DNA of 64,000 nucleotides from CAMYMQ01 sp963730305 (GCA_963730305.1 CAVSRB010000002.1:186001-250000); one strand, 5' to 3'; positions 55,125 to 64,000 are shown, numbered from the stretch's first letter. Numbers and translations: made by a program. The notes: a model not told the origin generated them from the letters alone.

Positions 55125-55543
55125 GCCGGGTCTCCGAAGGCGGTGCGCAGCGCGTCGAGCCGCTCGGCCCGGGCTGCATCGTCGTATGGCCGGGGCGGCA
55201 CCGCGCCCCAGATCGGCTTGGGCCACGCCGGGTCGTCGGCGTGCCGGGCGATGACGTGGACGTGGAGCTGCGGCACCTGGTTGCCCAGCGCGGCGACGTT
55301 GATCTTGTCGGCGCCGAACAGCGTCTGCAGCGCCCGGCTGGCGCGGTCGATCTCCGCCATCAGGACGCCGTGGCGGTCTGCGGGCACGTCGTGGAGGTCG
55401 CGCAGGCCGGGGAGCTGCGGCACCAGGACCAGCCACGGATAGGTGCTGTCGTTCGACAACAGCACGCGCGACAGCGGCCAGCGGTCGACCTCGACCGTAT
55501 CGGCCGCGAGTTGCGGATGGAGGGTGAAGCCGTCGCCGCCCAT
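55121..55543 (-). CDS. HIT-family hydrolase
   Basis: A 140-residue histidine-triad protein, likely a nucleotide or nucleotidyl-conjugate hydrolase. The triad is in VPQLHVHVIAR, which has two of the usual three histidines in an HxHxx form; the last position is Ile-Ala-Arg, as in a subset of HIT proteins. LVLVPQLPGLRDLHDVPA marks the substrate loop. It starts at 55543, four bases after the stop of the dehalogenase-like gene, and overlaps the TPR gene. Confidence 0.85.
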   Translation of the reverse strand: MGGDGFTLHPQLAADTVEVDRWPLSRVLLSNDSTYPWLVLVPQLPGLRDLHDVPADRHGVLMAEIDRASRALQTLFGADKINVAALGNQVPQLHVHVIARHADDPAWPKPIWGAVPPRPYDDAARAERLDALRTAFGDPA

Positions 55544-55547
55544 CGGC

Positions 55548-56534
55548 TCAGGCCGCCTCGTCCCGGTCCTTGCGGGCGCGCCGCTGGGCCATCCGTTCGG
55601 CCAGCCGCGGCGCGGTGCCCGGCCGGCTCCACGGGCACACCGCGATGCAGATGCCGCAGCCGTAGTTGGCGGCGAAGTAGGGCATGCACTTGTCGAAATC
55701 GACATACCATTTCTGCACGCCGCGCACCGTCTGCTTGGCGGGGGTGATCGCCGCGGGCGGGCAGGCGTCGGTGCAGACCTGGCACGAGGCGCAGAAGTCG
55801 TCGGCGCCGAAGGCGTCGGGCGCGTCGGCGATCAGCGGCAGCTCGGTCAGCACCCCGGCCAGGCGGAAGGAGGAGCCGTATTTCCGGTTGATGATCGAGC
55901 CGTGCTTGCCCAGCTCGCCGAAGCCCGCGGCCAGGCCGGCGGGGACGAGCTGGATCGGCCCCGCGCCCGGCCCGCCGTGGCCGGCGGCCTGCCAGCCCTG
56001 GCCCCGGATCCAGTCGGCCAGCGCCCGGGCGGCGCGGGTGCCGCGGTTGTACTGGCGGGCGACCTCGACCGCGGCCTCGGGCTCGGGCGCGCGGGACAGC
56101 TCGCCATGGTCCATGTAGACGCCGAGGACGATGATCCACGGTTCGGTCACCTCGAAGCCCTCGAACACCCAGTTGGGGTCGACCGGGGCGATCCCGACCA
56201 GGTCGGCCTCGTGGGCGCGGGCGAAGTCCTTGACCGCGTCGACCCACTCCTGCGGCGTCCGCACGACCCGCTGGTCGGCGACCGGCGCGGGCGGGCCCTT
56301 GCGCTCGGGGATGTCGAAGGCGCCGGTCAGCGCCGGGTGGCCCTCGTAGGCCTCGTTGACATGGCTCTGGATCGCGGCGAAGGCGGGCACCCGCTTGGGG
56401 TGGTGCCACATGATCGGCGTCGGCGGACGCCGCTGCGCCTCGCCGAGGCCGTTCACCGTGTTGCCCGACAGATCGGCGGGCATCTTGGCCGCGAGCTCCG
56501 CCGGCGGCTCCCAGACCGGTTCGCGGCGCGCCAT
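55548..56534 (-). CDS. Second reductive-dehalogenase-like 4Fe-4S protein
   Basis: A 328-residue paralogue of the protein at 32362. Shared features are NGLGEAQRRPPTP near the N terminus, GFGELGKHGSIINRKYGSSF, LAGVLTELPL, and two Fe-S motifs: Cys248, 251, 254, 258 and Cys283, 293, 296, 300. It has no signal peptide. Two paralogues in quite different operons within one window suggest a general family of cytoplasmic Fe-S reductases rather than a single substrate. The cobalamin site cannot be proved by reading. It begins four bases after the cyclophilin gene. Confidence 0.75.
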   Translation of the reverse strand: MARREPVWEPPAELAAKMPADLSGNTVNGLGEAQRRPPTPIMWHHPKRVPAFAAIQSHVNEAYEGHPALTGAFDIPERKGPPAPVADQRVVRTPQEWVDAVKDFARAHEADLVGIAPVDPNWVFEGFEVTEPWIIVLGVYMDHGELSRAPEPEAAVEVARQYNRGTRAARALADWIRGQGWQAAGHGGPGAGPIQLVPAGLAAGFGELGKHGSIINRKYGSSFRLAGVLTELPLIADAPDAFGADDFCASCQVCTDACPPAAITPAKQTVRGVQKWYVDFDKCMPYFAANYGCGICIAVCPWSRPGTAPRLAERMAQRRARKDRDEAA

Positions 56535-56538
56535 GCGG

Positions 56539-57084
56539 CTACTTCTTCTCCTCGACGTCGGCGGCGACGCGCAGCGAGATGATCTTGTCGGGATGGGCGG
56601 GCGGCTCGCCGGCGGCGATCTCGTCGACCAGGTCCATGCCCTCGATCACCTTGCCCCAGACCGTGTATTGGCCGTTGAGGTGCGGCGCCGGGGCGAAGCA
56701 GATGAAGAACTGGCTGTCGGCGCTGTTCGGGTCGGCGGTGCGCGCCGCGCCGATGGTGCCGCGTTCGAACGGCGTTTGCGAGAACTCGGCCTGCAGCTTG
56801 TGGCCCGAGCCGCCGGTGCCGGTGCCGGTCGGATCGCCGGTCTGCGCCATGAAGCCGGGAATGACCCGGTGGAAGATGATGCCGTCGTAGAATTTCTGGC
56901 GCACCAGCTCCTTGATCCGGGCGACGTGCTTGGGCGCGACGTCGGGCAGGAGTTGGATCACCACGCGTCCGGTCTTAAGTTCGAGATAGAGCATGTTTTC
57001 GAGATCTTTCTTCTGGTCGGCGGAGGCCGCAGCCGCAACGGTGAGCCCCGAGACGATCAGGACAAGGCGCATCAAGACCGGCAT
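56539..57084 (-). CDS. Cyclophilin-type peptidyl-prolyl isomerase, exported
   Basis: A 181-residue cyclophilin. A signal peptide (MPVLMRLVLIVSGLTVAAAA) is followed by the catalytic core: FYDGIIFHRVIPGFMAQTGD with the catalytic Arg, SQFFICFAPAPHLNGQYTVWG and GKVIEGMDLVDEI. It should act on periplasmic proteins. The start at 57084 has GAGGG upstream; a start at 57072 is also possible. It heads the minus-strand operon. Confidence 0.92.
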   Translation of the reverse strand: MPVLMRLVLIVSGLTVAAAASADQKKDLENMLYLELKTGRVVIQLLPDVAPKHVARIKELVRQKFYDGIIFHRVIPGFMAQTGDPTGTGTGGSGHKLQAEFSQTPFERGTIGAARTADPNSADSQFFICFAPAPHLNGQYTVWGKVIEGMDLVDEIAAGEPPAHPDKIISLRVAADVEEKK

Positions 57085-57228
57085 GACAGCGACGTTTCCC
57101 TCTGTGATTGGCGGCCGGACCCTAGCCCAGGTGCCGGCCGGCGGACAATGTCGGTTATACATAGGTGCCGGGACGCGCAAATCGATAGCGGGCGCGTCCC
57201 CGGGACCGGCGGCGCCACGGAGCGGGTG

Positions 57229-58161
57229 ATGCACGGGGACGGTCACAGCCACGATCATGACCACGGCCACGACCATGGGGGGCACAGCCACGGGCCGGGG
57301 TCGGTGCGTGCCGACAACAAGCGCCGCGTCCTGCTGGTCCTGGCGCTGACCGGCTTTTTCGCCATCGTCGAGGCCGGCGGGGGCTTCCTCACCGGGTCAC
57401 TCACGCTGGTCGCCGATGCCGGCCACATGCTGACCGACTTCGTCGCCCTGTTCCTGGCCTGGCTGGGCTTCAGCATCGCCGCGCGGACGGCGGACACGCG
57501 CCGCTCCTACGGCTATGACCGCTTCCAGGTGCTCGCGGCCTTCGTCAACGGCCTGATGCTGTTCGCGATCGCAGGCTGGATCGTCTACGAGGCGGTCGGG
57601 CGGTTCGCCGACCCGGAACCGGTGCTGGGCGGGCCGATGCTGGTCGTCGCCGTGGTCGGCTTGGTGGTCAACATCGTCGCCTTCTGGATCCTGCATCGGG
57701 GCGACCGCGGCAACATCAACATGCGCGGCGCGGCGCTCCACGTGCTCAGCGATCTGTTGGGCTCGCTGGCGGCGATCGTCGCGGCGATCGTGATCATGGT
57801 GACGGGCTGGTTCCCGATCGACCCGATCCTGTCGGTCGCGGTGGCCTTCCTCGTCCTCAACGGCGCCTACCGCATCGTCCGCGATTCGACCCACGTCCTG
57901 CTCGAGGGCACGCCGCCCGGGCTCGACGACGAGACGGTGGCGGCGACCTTGCGTGAGGCGGTGCCGGATATCGACGACATCCACCACATCCACGCCTGGG
58001 CGCTGAGCGACGAGCGGCCGCTGCTGACCCTGCACGCCCGCATCGCCCACGGCGTCGACGGCGACGCCGTGCTGCGTGGGATCAAGGAGGCCGCGCGGGA
58101 CAAGCTGGGCGTCGGCCACGTCACGGTCCAGATCGAGCAGGGCGCCTGCCCCGACGCCTGA
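57229..58161 (+). CDS. CDF-family zinc/cation efflux transporter
   Basis: A 310-residue ZitB-like exporter with six predicted helices. The N terminus is a His/Asp-rich cytoplasmic tail (HSHDHDHGHDHGGHSHG). Metal-site residues are in LVADAGHMLTDFVALFLAW (HxxxD of helix 2) and ALHVLSDLLGS (HxxxD of helix 5). The C-terminal domain IDDIHHIHAWALSDERPLLT is the cytoplasmic dimer fold. It protects against zinc excess. It converges on znuA, so export and import genes lie side by side. Confidence 0.93.
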   Translation: MHGDGHSHDHDHGHDHGGHSHGPGSVRADNKRRVLLVLALTGFFAIVEAGGGFLTGSLTLVADAGHMLTDFVALFLAWLGFSIAARTADTRRSYGYDRFQVLAAFVNGLMLFAIAGWIVYEAVGRFADPEPVLGGPMLVVAVVGLVVNIVAFWILHRGDRGNINMRGAALHVLSDLLGSLAAIVAAIVIMVTGWFPIDPILSVAVAFLVLNGAYRIVRDSTHVLLEGTPPGLDDETVAATLREAVPDIDDIHHIHAWALSDERPLLTLHARIAHGVDGDAVLRGIKEAARDKLGVGHVTVQIEQGACPDA

Positions 58162-58185
58162 CCCGAAGGCCGAGCGTCGCGTCTG

Positions 58186-59163
58186 TCAGGCCGTCAGGCA
58201 GCCGCGCAGGGCCGAGGCCAGATTGCGCATCAAGGTGAAATAGGCGTCCGGACCCGCCGGGATGGCGGCGCCGAGGGGGTCGAGCACGGCCTTCCTGGCG
58301 TGGGTTCCGGCGATGATCGCGTCGACCAGCCGGGGCGTGAACTGGGGCTCGACGAAGACGCAACGGATCTTGGCGTCGGCGATCCGCCGGCGGACCTGCG
58401 ACAGCCGATGGGCCCCCGGCGCCTGCTGCGGGTTCACGGTCAGCGCGCCGGCCGCGGCCAGCCGGTAGCGCTTCTCGAAATACTGGTAGGCGTCGTGGAA
58501 GACGATGAAGCGGCGGGTCCGCACCGGCGCCAGCATCGTGTCGATCGCCGCGTCGAGCCGGTCCAGCCGCGCGGCCGTCGCCGCTTCGTTGGCGCGATAG
58601 GCCGCCGTATGGGCCGGGTCCGCCTTGGCCAGAGCGGTCGCGATCGCGTGCACCATGGCCTGGGCGTTCCGCGGGTCGAGCCAGACGTGCATGTCGTATT
58701 CGCCGTGGGCATGCGCGTCGCCGTGCGGTTCGGCCTTGCCGCGGTGGCCGTGCGCTTTCCAGACGCCGCCGGCGCGGGTCTTCAGCAGGCGTATGCCGGG
58801 CACGTCGTGCAGGGCGACGATCGTGGCGTGGCTCCCGAGGGCTTGCAGCGGCTTGTCCAGGAACGCTTCCAGCTCCTCGCCGACCCAGAAGACCAGCTTC
58901 GCCCGGGCCAGGCGCCGCGCGTCCGACGGCCGCAGCGCATAGGCGTGCGGCGAGGCGCCGCCCTTGAGCAGCAGGAAGGGCGTGCCGACCCCACGCATCA
59001 CCGAGGCGACCAGGGCATGGATCGGCTTGATGGTGACGAAGACGGCCGGCCCTTCGGCCCGCGCCGCGGCAAGCGGCATCGCGCTGGCGATCAACGCCAA
59101 CGCTGCGGCGACGCGCCGCCGGCCGGGGCGTCGCACCATGTCCATCAGGTTCGGAACGATCAT
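58186..59163 (-). CDS. znuA: Zinc ABC transporter binding protein ZnuA
   Basis: A 325-residue periplasmic protein of the metal-binding A-I cluster. The signal peptide ends AARAEG. Family features are FVTIKPIHALVASVM with the first zinc His, a His-rich loop (GHRGKAEPHGDAHAHGEYD), DMHVWLDPRNA with the second His, and VFHDAYQYFEKRY with the third. The loop is typical of zinc rather than manganese proteins. It has a Zur box directly upstream. No znuB or znuC gene is in the window. Confidence 0.93.
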   Translation of the reverse strand: MIVPNLMDMVRRPGRRRVAAALALIASAMPLAAARAEGPAVFVTIKPIHALVASVMRGVGTPFLLLKGGASPHAYALRPSDARRLARAKLVFWVGEELEAFLDKPLQALGSHATIVALHDVPGIRLLKTRAGGVWKAHGHRGKAEPHGDAHAHGEYDMHVWLDPRNAQAMVHAIATALAKADPAHTAAYRANEAATAARLDRLDAAIDTMLAPVRTRRFIVFHDAYQYFEKRYRLAAAGALTVNPQQAPGAHRLSQVRRRIADAKIRCVFVEPQFTPRLVDAIIAGTHARKAVLDPLGAAIPAGPDAYFTLMRNLASALRGCLTA

Positions 59164-59169
59164 GATGCT

Positions 59170-59190
59170 AAATGTTATAACATAACATAA
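59170..59190 (-). promoter_or_regulatory. Zur box upstream of znuA
   Basis: The sequence AATGTTATAACATAACAT contains the perfect palindrome ATGTTATAACAT (59172-59183) and matches known proteobacterial Zur sites of the TGTTATAACATAACA type. It begins 8 bases before the znuA ATG and so overlaps the leader. This supports zinc repression of znuA by the Zur encoded at 4595. Confidence 0.85.
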
Positions 59191-59230
59191 TTGTGCGACA
59201 AGCGGATTGTCCGACCGATCCGCCCCGCCG

Positions 59231-59761
59231 CTATTTCACCCGCTTCAGTTGGCCGGTGATGTCCTTGTAGAACTTGCCATTGTGGATGCGTTTGAAGCGG
59301 ACCTTCATGCCGCCCGGCTCGAGCGTCCGCTGGTAGACCTGCAGTTCGTAGCCGCCGTCGTCGGTCACCAGGATGCCGTAGACGAACAGGCTCTTGCCGC
59401 GGATCGCCGCCCAGACGAAGGGATCGCCCTTGAGCGGGTCGAGCGGGACGTTGGCGCCGAACACGTTGGTGCGCATCGCCGCGCTGAACACGAATTTGCG
59501 CTCGGTCGGCAGGAACCGGATCTTGAACTGCTTGCGCACCGTCTTGTCGTGCTTCGGGATGACGGTGGTCCAGTCGACCAGGAAGCCCGTGTCGAGCTTC
59601 TTGATCACGATGTTGAGGTCGCGCTTGTCGATCTTCTCGTTGGTCCCGACGATCGCGGTCCCGACATACTTGCCGACGAAAGGATCGATGGCGTCGGCCC
59701 GCGCCGCGCCGGCGGCGAACATGATGGCGGCAGCGATGGTGGCGATTGCGATCTTGCGCAT
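59231..59761 (-). CDS. Secreted protein of unknown function
   Basis: A 176-residue exported protein with a signal peptide ending ARADA. The mature part is beta-rich and basic (IVIKKLDTGFLVDWTTVIPK, RFLPTERKFVFSAAMRTN) and ends in GQLKRVK. It may be a small lipocalin-like barrel, but I see no signature. It lies behind znuA, same strand, but with 67 bases and the Zur box between, so it is probably transcribed from its own promoter near 59790. Function unknown. Confidence 0.7.
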   Translation of the reverse strand: MRKIAIATIAAAIMFAAGAARADAIDPFVGKYVGTAIVGTNEKIDKRDLNIVIKKLDTGFLVDWTTVIPKHDKTVRKQFKIRFLPTERKFVFSAAMRTNVFGANVPLDPLKGDPFVWAAIRGKSLFVYGILVTDDGGYELQVYQRTLEPGGMKVRFKRIHNGKFYKDITGQLKRVK

Positions 59762-59942
59762 GTTGGTGCTCGGTCCTTCGGCCGATTGACCCCTGTCGAT
59801 GATATATAGAGTTAGACAGGCGATATTTCGATAGGCCGCGTCCTCGCCGCGTTACGGGGCGGCCGTGCGGAATCCGCTTAACCTTTCGCCGGGCGGCGGG
59901 TATCACCAAAGCATGGCCGCTGAAGCAGGACTGAGCCGATAG

Positions 59943-61518
59943 ATGGCGACCGCCGCGCCCGACGATCGACCGGCGCTCCTCGAGCTCAGGGGCATCACCA
60001 AGCGCTTCCCCGGCGTCACCGCCAACGACGGCATCGACCTCGCGGTCGGCGAGCGGCAGATCCACGCCCTGCTCGGCGAGAACGGCGCGGGCAAGAGCAC
60101 CCTGGTCAAGATCATCTACGGCGTCACCAATCCGGACGCCGGCGATATCCTGTGGCAGGGCAGCCCGATCTCGCTGGCCTCGCCCGCGGCCGCCCGGCAC
60201 CTCGGCATCGGCATGGTGTTCCAGCATTTCACCCTGTTCGAGACGCTGACCGTCGCCGAGAACATGGCGCTGGTGCTCGACGAGCGGATCCGCCGCCGCG
60301 AGCTGGCCCGCCGGGTCCGCGAAGTGGTCGAGACCTATGGGCTGGCGCTCCATCCCGAACAGCACGTCCACGAATTGTCGGTGGGCGAGCGCCAGCGGGT
60401 CGAGATCGTCCGCTGCCTGCTCCAGAAGCCGAAGCTGCTGATCATGGACGAGCCCACGTCGGTGCTGGCGCCGGCGGAGGTGGAGACCCTGTTCGCGACC
60501 CTGCGCAAGCTCGCCGCCGACGGCTGCAGCATCCTGTTCATCAGCCACAAGCTGGAGGAGGTCCGCGCCCTGTGCAGCGAGGCGACCGTGCTGCGCCAGG
60601 GCAAGGTCGTCGCCCGCTGCGACCCGCGCGCCGAATCGGCCGGCGCGCTGGCGCGGCTGATGGTCGGCGGCGCGCTGCCGGAGGTCCATCACCGCGGCGC
60701 CCGTTCCGTCGGCGCAGCCGGTGCTGGAGATCGACCGGCTCACCGTCGCCCCCGCCCAGGTCCACGGCGTCGGCCTCGACGACGTCTCGCTGACCGTGCG
60801 CGCCGGCGAGGTGGTCGGCATCGCCGGGGTCGCCGGCAACGGCCAGGCGACGCTCTTGTCCGTGCTCAACGGCGAGCAGGCCGCGCCCCGGGCCGAGGCG
60901 ATCCGCATCGCCGGCCGGCCGGTCGGGCGGCTCGACGCCCCGGCGCGGCGGCGGCACGGCCTGGCCTTCGTGCCCGAGGAGCGGTTCGGCCGCGGCGCGG
61001 TCGGCGAGATGTCGCTGAGCGACAACGGCCTGCTCACCGCGGCGCAGACGCGTTCGATGCTGTCGGCCGGGCTGATCCGCCGCTCCCGGGTGGGCCGCTT
61101 CGCCCGCGAGGTGATCGACGGCTACGGCGTCGTCTGCAGCGGCCCCGACGCCGAGGCGCACAGCCTGTCGGGCGGCAACATGCAGAAGTTCATCCTCGGC
61201 CGCGAGGTGCTCCAGCACCCGCGCATCCTGGTCGCCGCCCACCCGACCTGGGGCGTCGACGTCGGCGCCGCCCGGCGCATCCAGCAGGCGCTGATCGACT
61301 TGAGCGACGGCGGTGCGGGCGTGCTGGTCGTCTCCGAGGACCTCGACGAGCTGTTCGAGATCTGCGACCGGATCGCGGTGATCAGCGGCGGCCGCCTGTC
61401 GCCCGCCGTGCCCGTCGCCGAGGCCGACCGCGGCGAGATCGGCGAGTGGATGACCGGCCTCGGCGACGCCGTGGCGGGGAGCGGCAGCGATGCCGGCCCG
61501 CAGGTGGCCGCCTCGTGA
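59943..61518 (+). CDS. ABC transporter ATPase, two-domain, nucleoside/BMP type (frameshifted)
   Basis: Restored length is 524 residues. The first ATPase has Walker A GENGAGKST, signature LSVGERQR and Walker B LLIMDEPTS. The second has a degenerate Walker A (GVAGNGQAT) and signature LSGGNMQK, then a weakened Walker B (RILVAAHPTWG), as is usual in sugar and nucleoside importers. A +1 shift near 60696 (CGC-G-GCG) lies between the domains; dropping one G joins VHHRAPVPSAQP to VLEIDRLT. Two permeases and a BMP-type binding protein follow. Confidence 0.9.
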
Positions 61519-62603
61519 GCGTGTTGGGCGGCCTGCGCTTCCAGATCGAGCCGCGGCTCGAGCATTCCCGGCTGATCCGCGCCGCCGCGCCGCTGATCGC
61601 GGTGGCGCTGACCGTGGTGGTCGGCGCGGGCATGTTCGCCGCGCTCGGCGTCGACCCGGTGGCCGCGCTGGTCACCTTCTTCATCCACCCGGTCGACAGC
61701 GTGGTCGAGCTCGGCGACCTCGGCGTCAAGGCCGCGCCGCTGTTGTTGTGCGCGCTCGGGCTGGCGGTGGGGTTCCGCGGCAACGTCTGGAACATCGGCG
61801 CCGAGGGCCAGCTCATCGCCGGCGCGCTGGCGGGTGGGGGCGTGGCGCTCGCCTTCCACGGCGACACCGGCTGGTACATCCTGCCGCTGATGATCGCCGC
61901 GGCCCTGGCCGGCGGCGCGGCCTGGGCGGCGATCCCGGCGTTCCTGCGCACCCGCTTCAACGCCAACGAGATCCTGACCAGCCTGATGCTGACCTATGTC
62001 GCGGTGCAGCTGCTCGGCTACCTGGTCCACGGGCCGTGGCGCAGCCCGGACGCGTTCAACTTCCCGGTCTCGCGCGACTTCGGCGACGACGCCCGCTTCC
62101 CCTACCTGTTCGACACCACCGAGCTGCACCTGGGCGTGCTGTTCGCCGTGATCGCGGTGCCGCTGGTCTGGCTGCTGACCCAGCGGTCCTATGCCGGCTT
62201 CCAGGTCCAGGTCGCCGGGCTGGCGCCGCGCGCGGCCGACTATGCCGGTTTCAAGTCGAGCCGGATCGTGTGGATCGGCATGCTCTCGGGCGGCACCCTG
62301 GCCGGCCTGGCCGGACTGGGCGAGGTCGCCGGGCCGATCGGCAAGCTGCAGGACCAGATCTCGCCCGGCTACGGCTTCGCCGCGATCATCGTCGCCTTCC
62401 TCGGCCGGCTCCACCCGGTCGGCATCTTCTTCGCCAGCCTGTTGATGGCGCTGCTCTACCTCGGCGGCGCGACCGCCCAGATCGAGCTGCAGATCCCGCC
62501 GGCGGTGACCGGCGTGTTCCAGGGCATGCTGCTGTTCTTCCTGCTCGGCGCCGACCTGTTCGTCGGCTACCGCATCCGGCGCGTGCGCGGGGCGGCGGCA
62601 TGA
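61515..62603 (+). CDS. ABC transporter permease 1, nucleoside type
   Basis: A 362-residue permease of the BPD_transp_2 type. The start is GTG, overlapping the ATPase stop (GTGA). Eight to ten hydrophobic helices are visible, with the motif GFRGNVWNIGAEGQLIAGAL and the later YGFAAIIVAFLGRLHPVG typical of YufP/NupP-like permeases. It acts in the inner membrane with the second permease and the ATPase. Confidence 0.93.
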   Translation: MSVLGGLRFQIEPRLEHSRLIRAAAPLIAVALTVVVGAGMFAALGVDPVAALVTFFIHPVDSVVELGDLGVKAAPLLLCALGLAVGFRGNVWNIGAEGQLIAGALAGGGVALAFHGDTGWYILPLMIAAALAGGAAWAAIPAFLRTRFNANEILTSLMLTYVAVQLLGYLVHGPWRSPDAFNFPVSRDFGDDARFPYLFDTTELHLGVLFAVIAVPLVWLLTQRSYAGFQVQVAGLAPRAADYAGFKSSRIVWIGMLSGGTLAGLAGLGEVAGPIGKLQDQISPGYGFAAIIVAFLGRLHPVGIFFASLLMALLYLGGATAQIELQIPPAVTGVFQGMLLFFLLGADLFVGYRIRRVRGAAA

Positions 62604-63533
62604 CCCCGGACGTCGTCGACGGCACCCTCGTCATCGTGCTCGCCACGCTGCGCGCAGGCACGCCGCTGGTGTTCGCCGCGCTGGGCGAGCTGATCACCGA
62701 GCGCTCGGGCGTGCTCAACCTCGGCGTCGAGGGCATGATGCTGGTCGGCGCCGTCGCCGGCATCGCCGCGACGCTTGGGCACCGGCTCCTACGCCGTCGG
62801 CCTGCTCGCGGCGATCGCGGCCGGGGCGGCGCTGGCACTGGTGTTCGGTTTCCTGACCCTGACCATGCGCGCCAGCCAGGTGCCGACCGGGCTGGCGCTG
62901 ACCATCTTCGGCATCGGGCTCAGCACCTTCGTCGGCTACCCGGTGCAGGACAAGCCGCTGGCGGGGATGAAGCCGATCGACATCCCCGGCCTGTCCGACA
63001 TCCCGATCGTCGGCCCGCTCGTGTTCGGGCACGACCTGCTGTTCTACCTCTCGCTGGCGGTCTTCGTTGGCGTGGCCTGGTTCCTCTACCGCTCCAAGAG
63101 CGGCCTGATCCTGCGGGCGGTCGGCGAATCGGCGGAATCGGCCGACGCCATCGGCTATCCGGTGATCGCGATCCGCTACGCCGCGGTCGCCTTCGGCGGC
63201 GCCATGGCCGGCCTCGGCGGCGCCTACCTGTCGCTGGTCTACACGCCGACCTGGGCCGAGCAGATGACCGCCGGGCGCGGCTGGATCGCGCTGGCGCTGG
63301 TCGTGTTCGCGACCTGGAAGCCGGGCTGGGTGATGGTCGGGGCCTATCTGTTCGGCGGGGTGACGATCATCCAGCTCAACCTGCAAGGCTGGGGTTTCGA
63401 CGTTTCCTCGCACCTCTTGACCATGTTGCCTTATATTACCACCGTCGTCGTGCTCGTCGTCATTTCGCGGGACGCGACGCGCATCAAACTGAACGCGCCG
63501 GCGGCCCTCGGCAGGCCATTCTTCCGGTCGTAA
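62600..63533 (+). CDS. ABC transporter permease 2, nucleoside type (frameshifted)
   Basis: Restored length is 310 residues. The N terminus (ALGELITERSGVLNLGVEGM) and core (GFLTLTMRASQVPTGLALTI, VGESAESADAIGYPV) are typical of YufQ/NupQ-like permeases. A +1 shift near 62777 (CTT-G-GGC) breaks the frame; dropping one G gives GIAATLGTGSYAVGLL. It overlaps the previous permease by ATGA. Confidence 0.9.
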
Positions 63534-63590
63534 GGCGCGTCTTCGATCTTCAACTCAGGCGGCCGCTTGGCCGTTCCAGGGGGAGTAACG

Positions 63591-64000
63591 ATGCTTCGAC
63601 CAACAGCACTACTGGCGGCCGCGGCCGCCTTCGCCTTTGCGTCAACCGCGCACGCCGCCCAGCCGCTCAAGGTGTGTTTCGTCTACGTCAGTCCGATCGG
63701 CAGCGCCGGCTGGACCTATCAGCACGACCAGGCGCGCAAATACATCCAGAAGGTCTTCGGCAAGAAGATCAAGACCAGCTACGTCGAGAAGGTGCCCGAA
63801 GGCGCCGATGCCGTGCGGGTGATCCGTCAGCTCGCGACCAGCGGCTGCAAGCTGATCTTCACCACGTCGTTCGGCTACATGGACCCGACCATCAAGGTCG
63901 CGAAGCGGTTCCCGAAGGTCTATTTCGAGCATGCCACCGGCTACAAGCGGGCCAAGAACGTCGCCACCTACCTGATGCGCGCCTACCAGGGGCGCTATCT
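63591..64000 (+). CDS. BMP-family nucleoside-binding protein (partial)
   Basis: Only the first 136 residues are in the window. The signal peptide ends AHAAQP. The mature start KVCFVYVSPIGSAGWTYQHD is typical of BMP/Med-type binding proteins of purine nucleoside or related transporters. GCKLIFTTSFGYMDPTIKVA and FPKVYFEHATGYK follow in the usual order. The ribosome site is GGGGGAGTAACG. It is the binding component of the transporter encoded upstream. Confidence 0.9.
   Translation, partial: MLRPTALLAAAAAFAFASTAHAAQPLKVCFVYVSPIGSAGWTYQHDQARKYIQKVFGKKIKTSYVEKVPEGADAVRVIRQLATSGCKLIFTTSFGYMDPTIKVAKRFPKVYFEHATGYKRAKNVATYLMRAYQGRY

Overview
The window is high-GC (roughly two thirds G+C), gene-dense bacterial DNA, and its genes look most like those of an alphaproteobacterium. 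The signs are the groESL operon with a CIRCE operator, the Lhr-type helicase and PdeM pair, the DUF3775-like protein, TAXI-type TRAP binding protein, FlK-like thioesterase, several ring-hydroxylation and acyl-CoA genes, and intergenic palindromes of the kinds common in alphaproteobacterial chromosomes. I cannot name the genus. No rRNA, tRNA, CRISPR array, phage module or complete insertion sequence was seen.

Layout. 1-470: three diverged 117-bp tandem repeats. 0.5-7.0 kb: nitrilase with a divergent AraC regulator, a methyltransferase, a stress-type protein, a DUF3775-like protein, Zur, HisI, an Fpg/Nei glycosylase and a 41-residue membrane peptide. 7-15 kb: MepA-like endopeptidase, a TetR/SDR pair with two operators, a gene behind a Fur-like box, then Lhr-like helicase and PdeM, with several inverted-repeat elements between them. 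14.9-19.6 kb: two secreted proteins, one a giant LamG protein with a long Ser-His-Lys repeat region and an Arg/Ser tail. 19.8-25.8 kb: groESL and housekeeping genes. 25.2-36.3 kb: a catabolic region of VOC protein, acyl-CoA synthetase, MFS carrier, MetE-like protein, Rieske oxygenase, MarR, a soluble reductive-dehalogenase-like protein and two orphan binding proteins. 38.7-49.7 kb: a second redox region of IorA/IorB-like 2-oxoacid oxidoreductase, acyl-CoA synthetase, FlK-like thioesterase, and a molybdopterin oxidoreductase with a fused FeS-membrane subunit. 50.9-52.0 kb: a low-GC scar holding a decayed dnaQ. 52-57 kb: a seven-gene operon with ATGA overlaps, including a second reductive-dehalogenase-like protein. 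57.2-59.2 kb: zinc export (CDF) and zinc uptake (ZnuA with a Zur box). 59.9-64 kb: a nucleoside/BMP-type ABC transporter, cut by the window end.

How the genes work together. Zur (4.6 kb), ZnuA and the CDF exporter form a zinc-homeostasis set. The two catabolic regions share a logic: acids are activated to CoA thioesters, then handled by oxygenase or low-potential Fe-S/TPP/Mo enzymes, with MarR and a promoter-overlapping palindrome as the likely control of the first.

Caution. Twelve otherwise intact genes, including groEL, carry a single +1 shift, each removable as one extra G on the coding strand, and the repeat gene lacks one base. I annotate these as single genes with a frameshift. Most are probably sequence errors, but this cannot be settled here.
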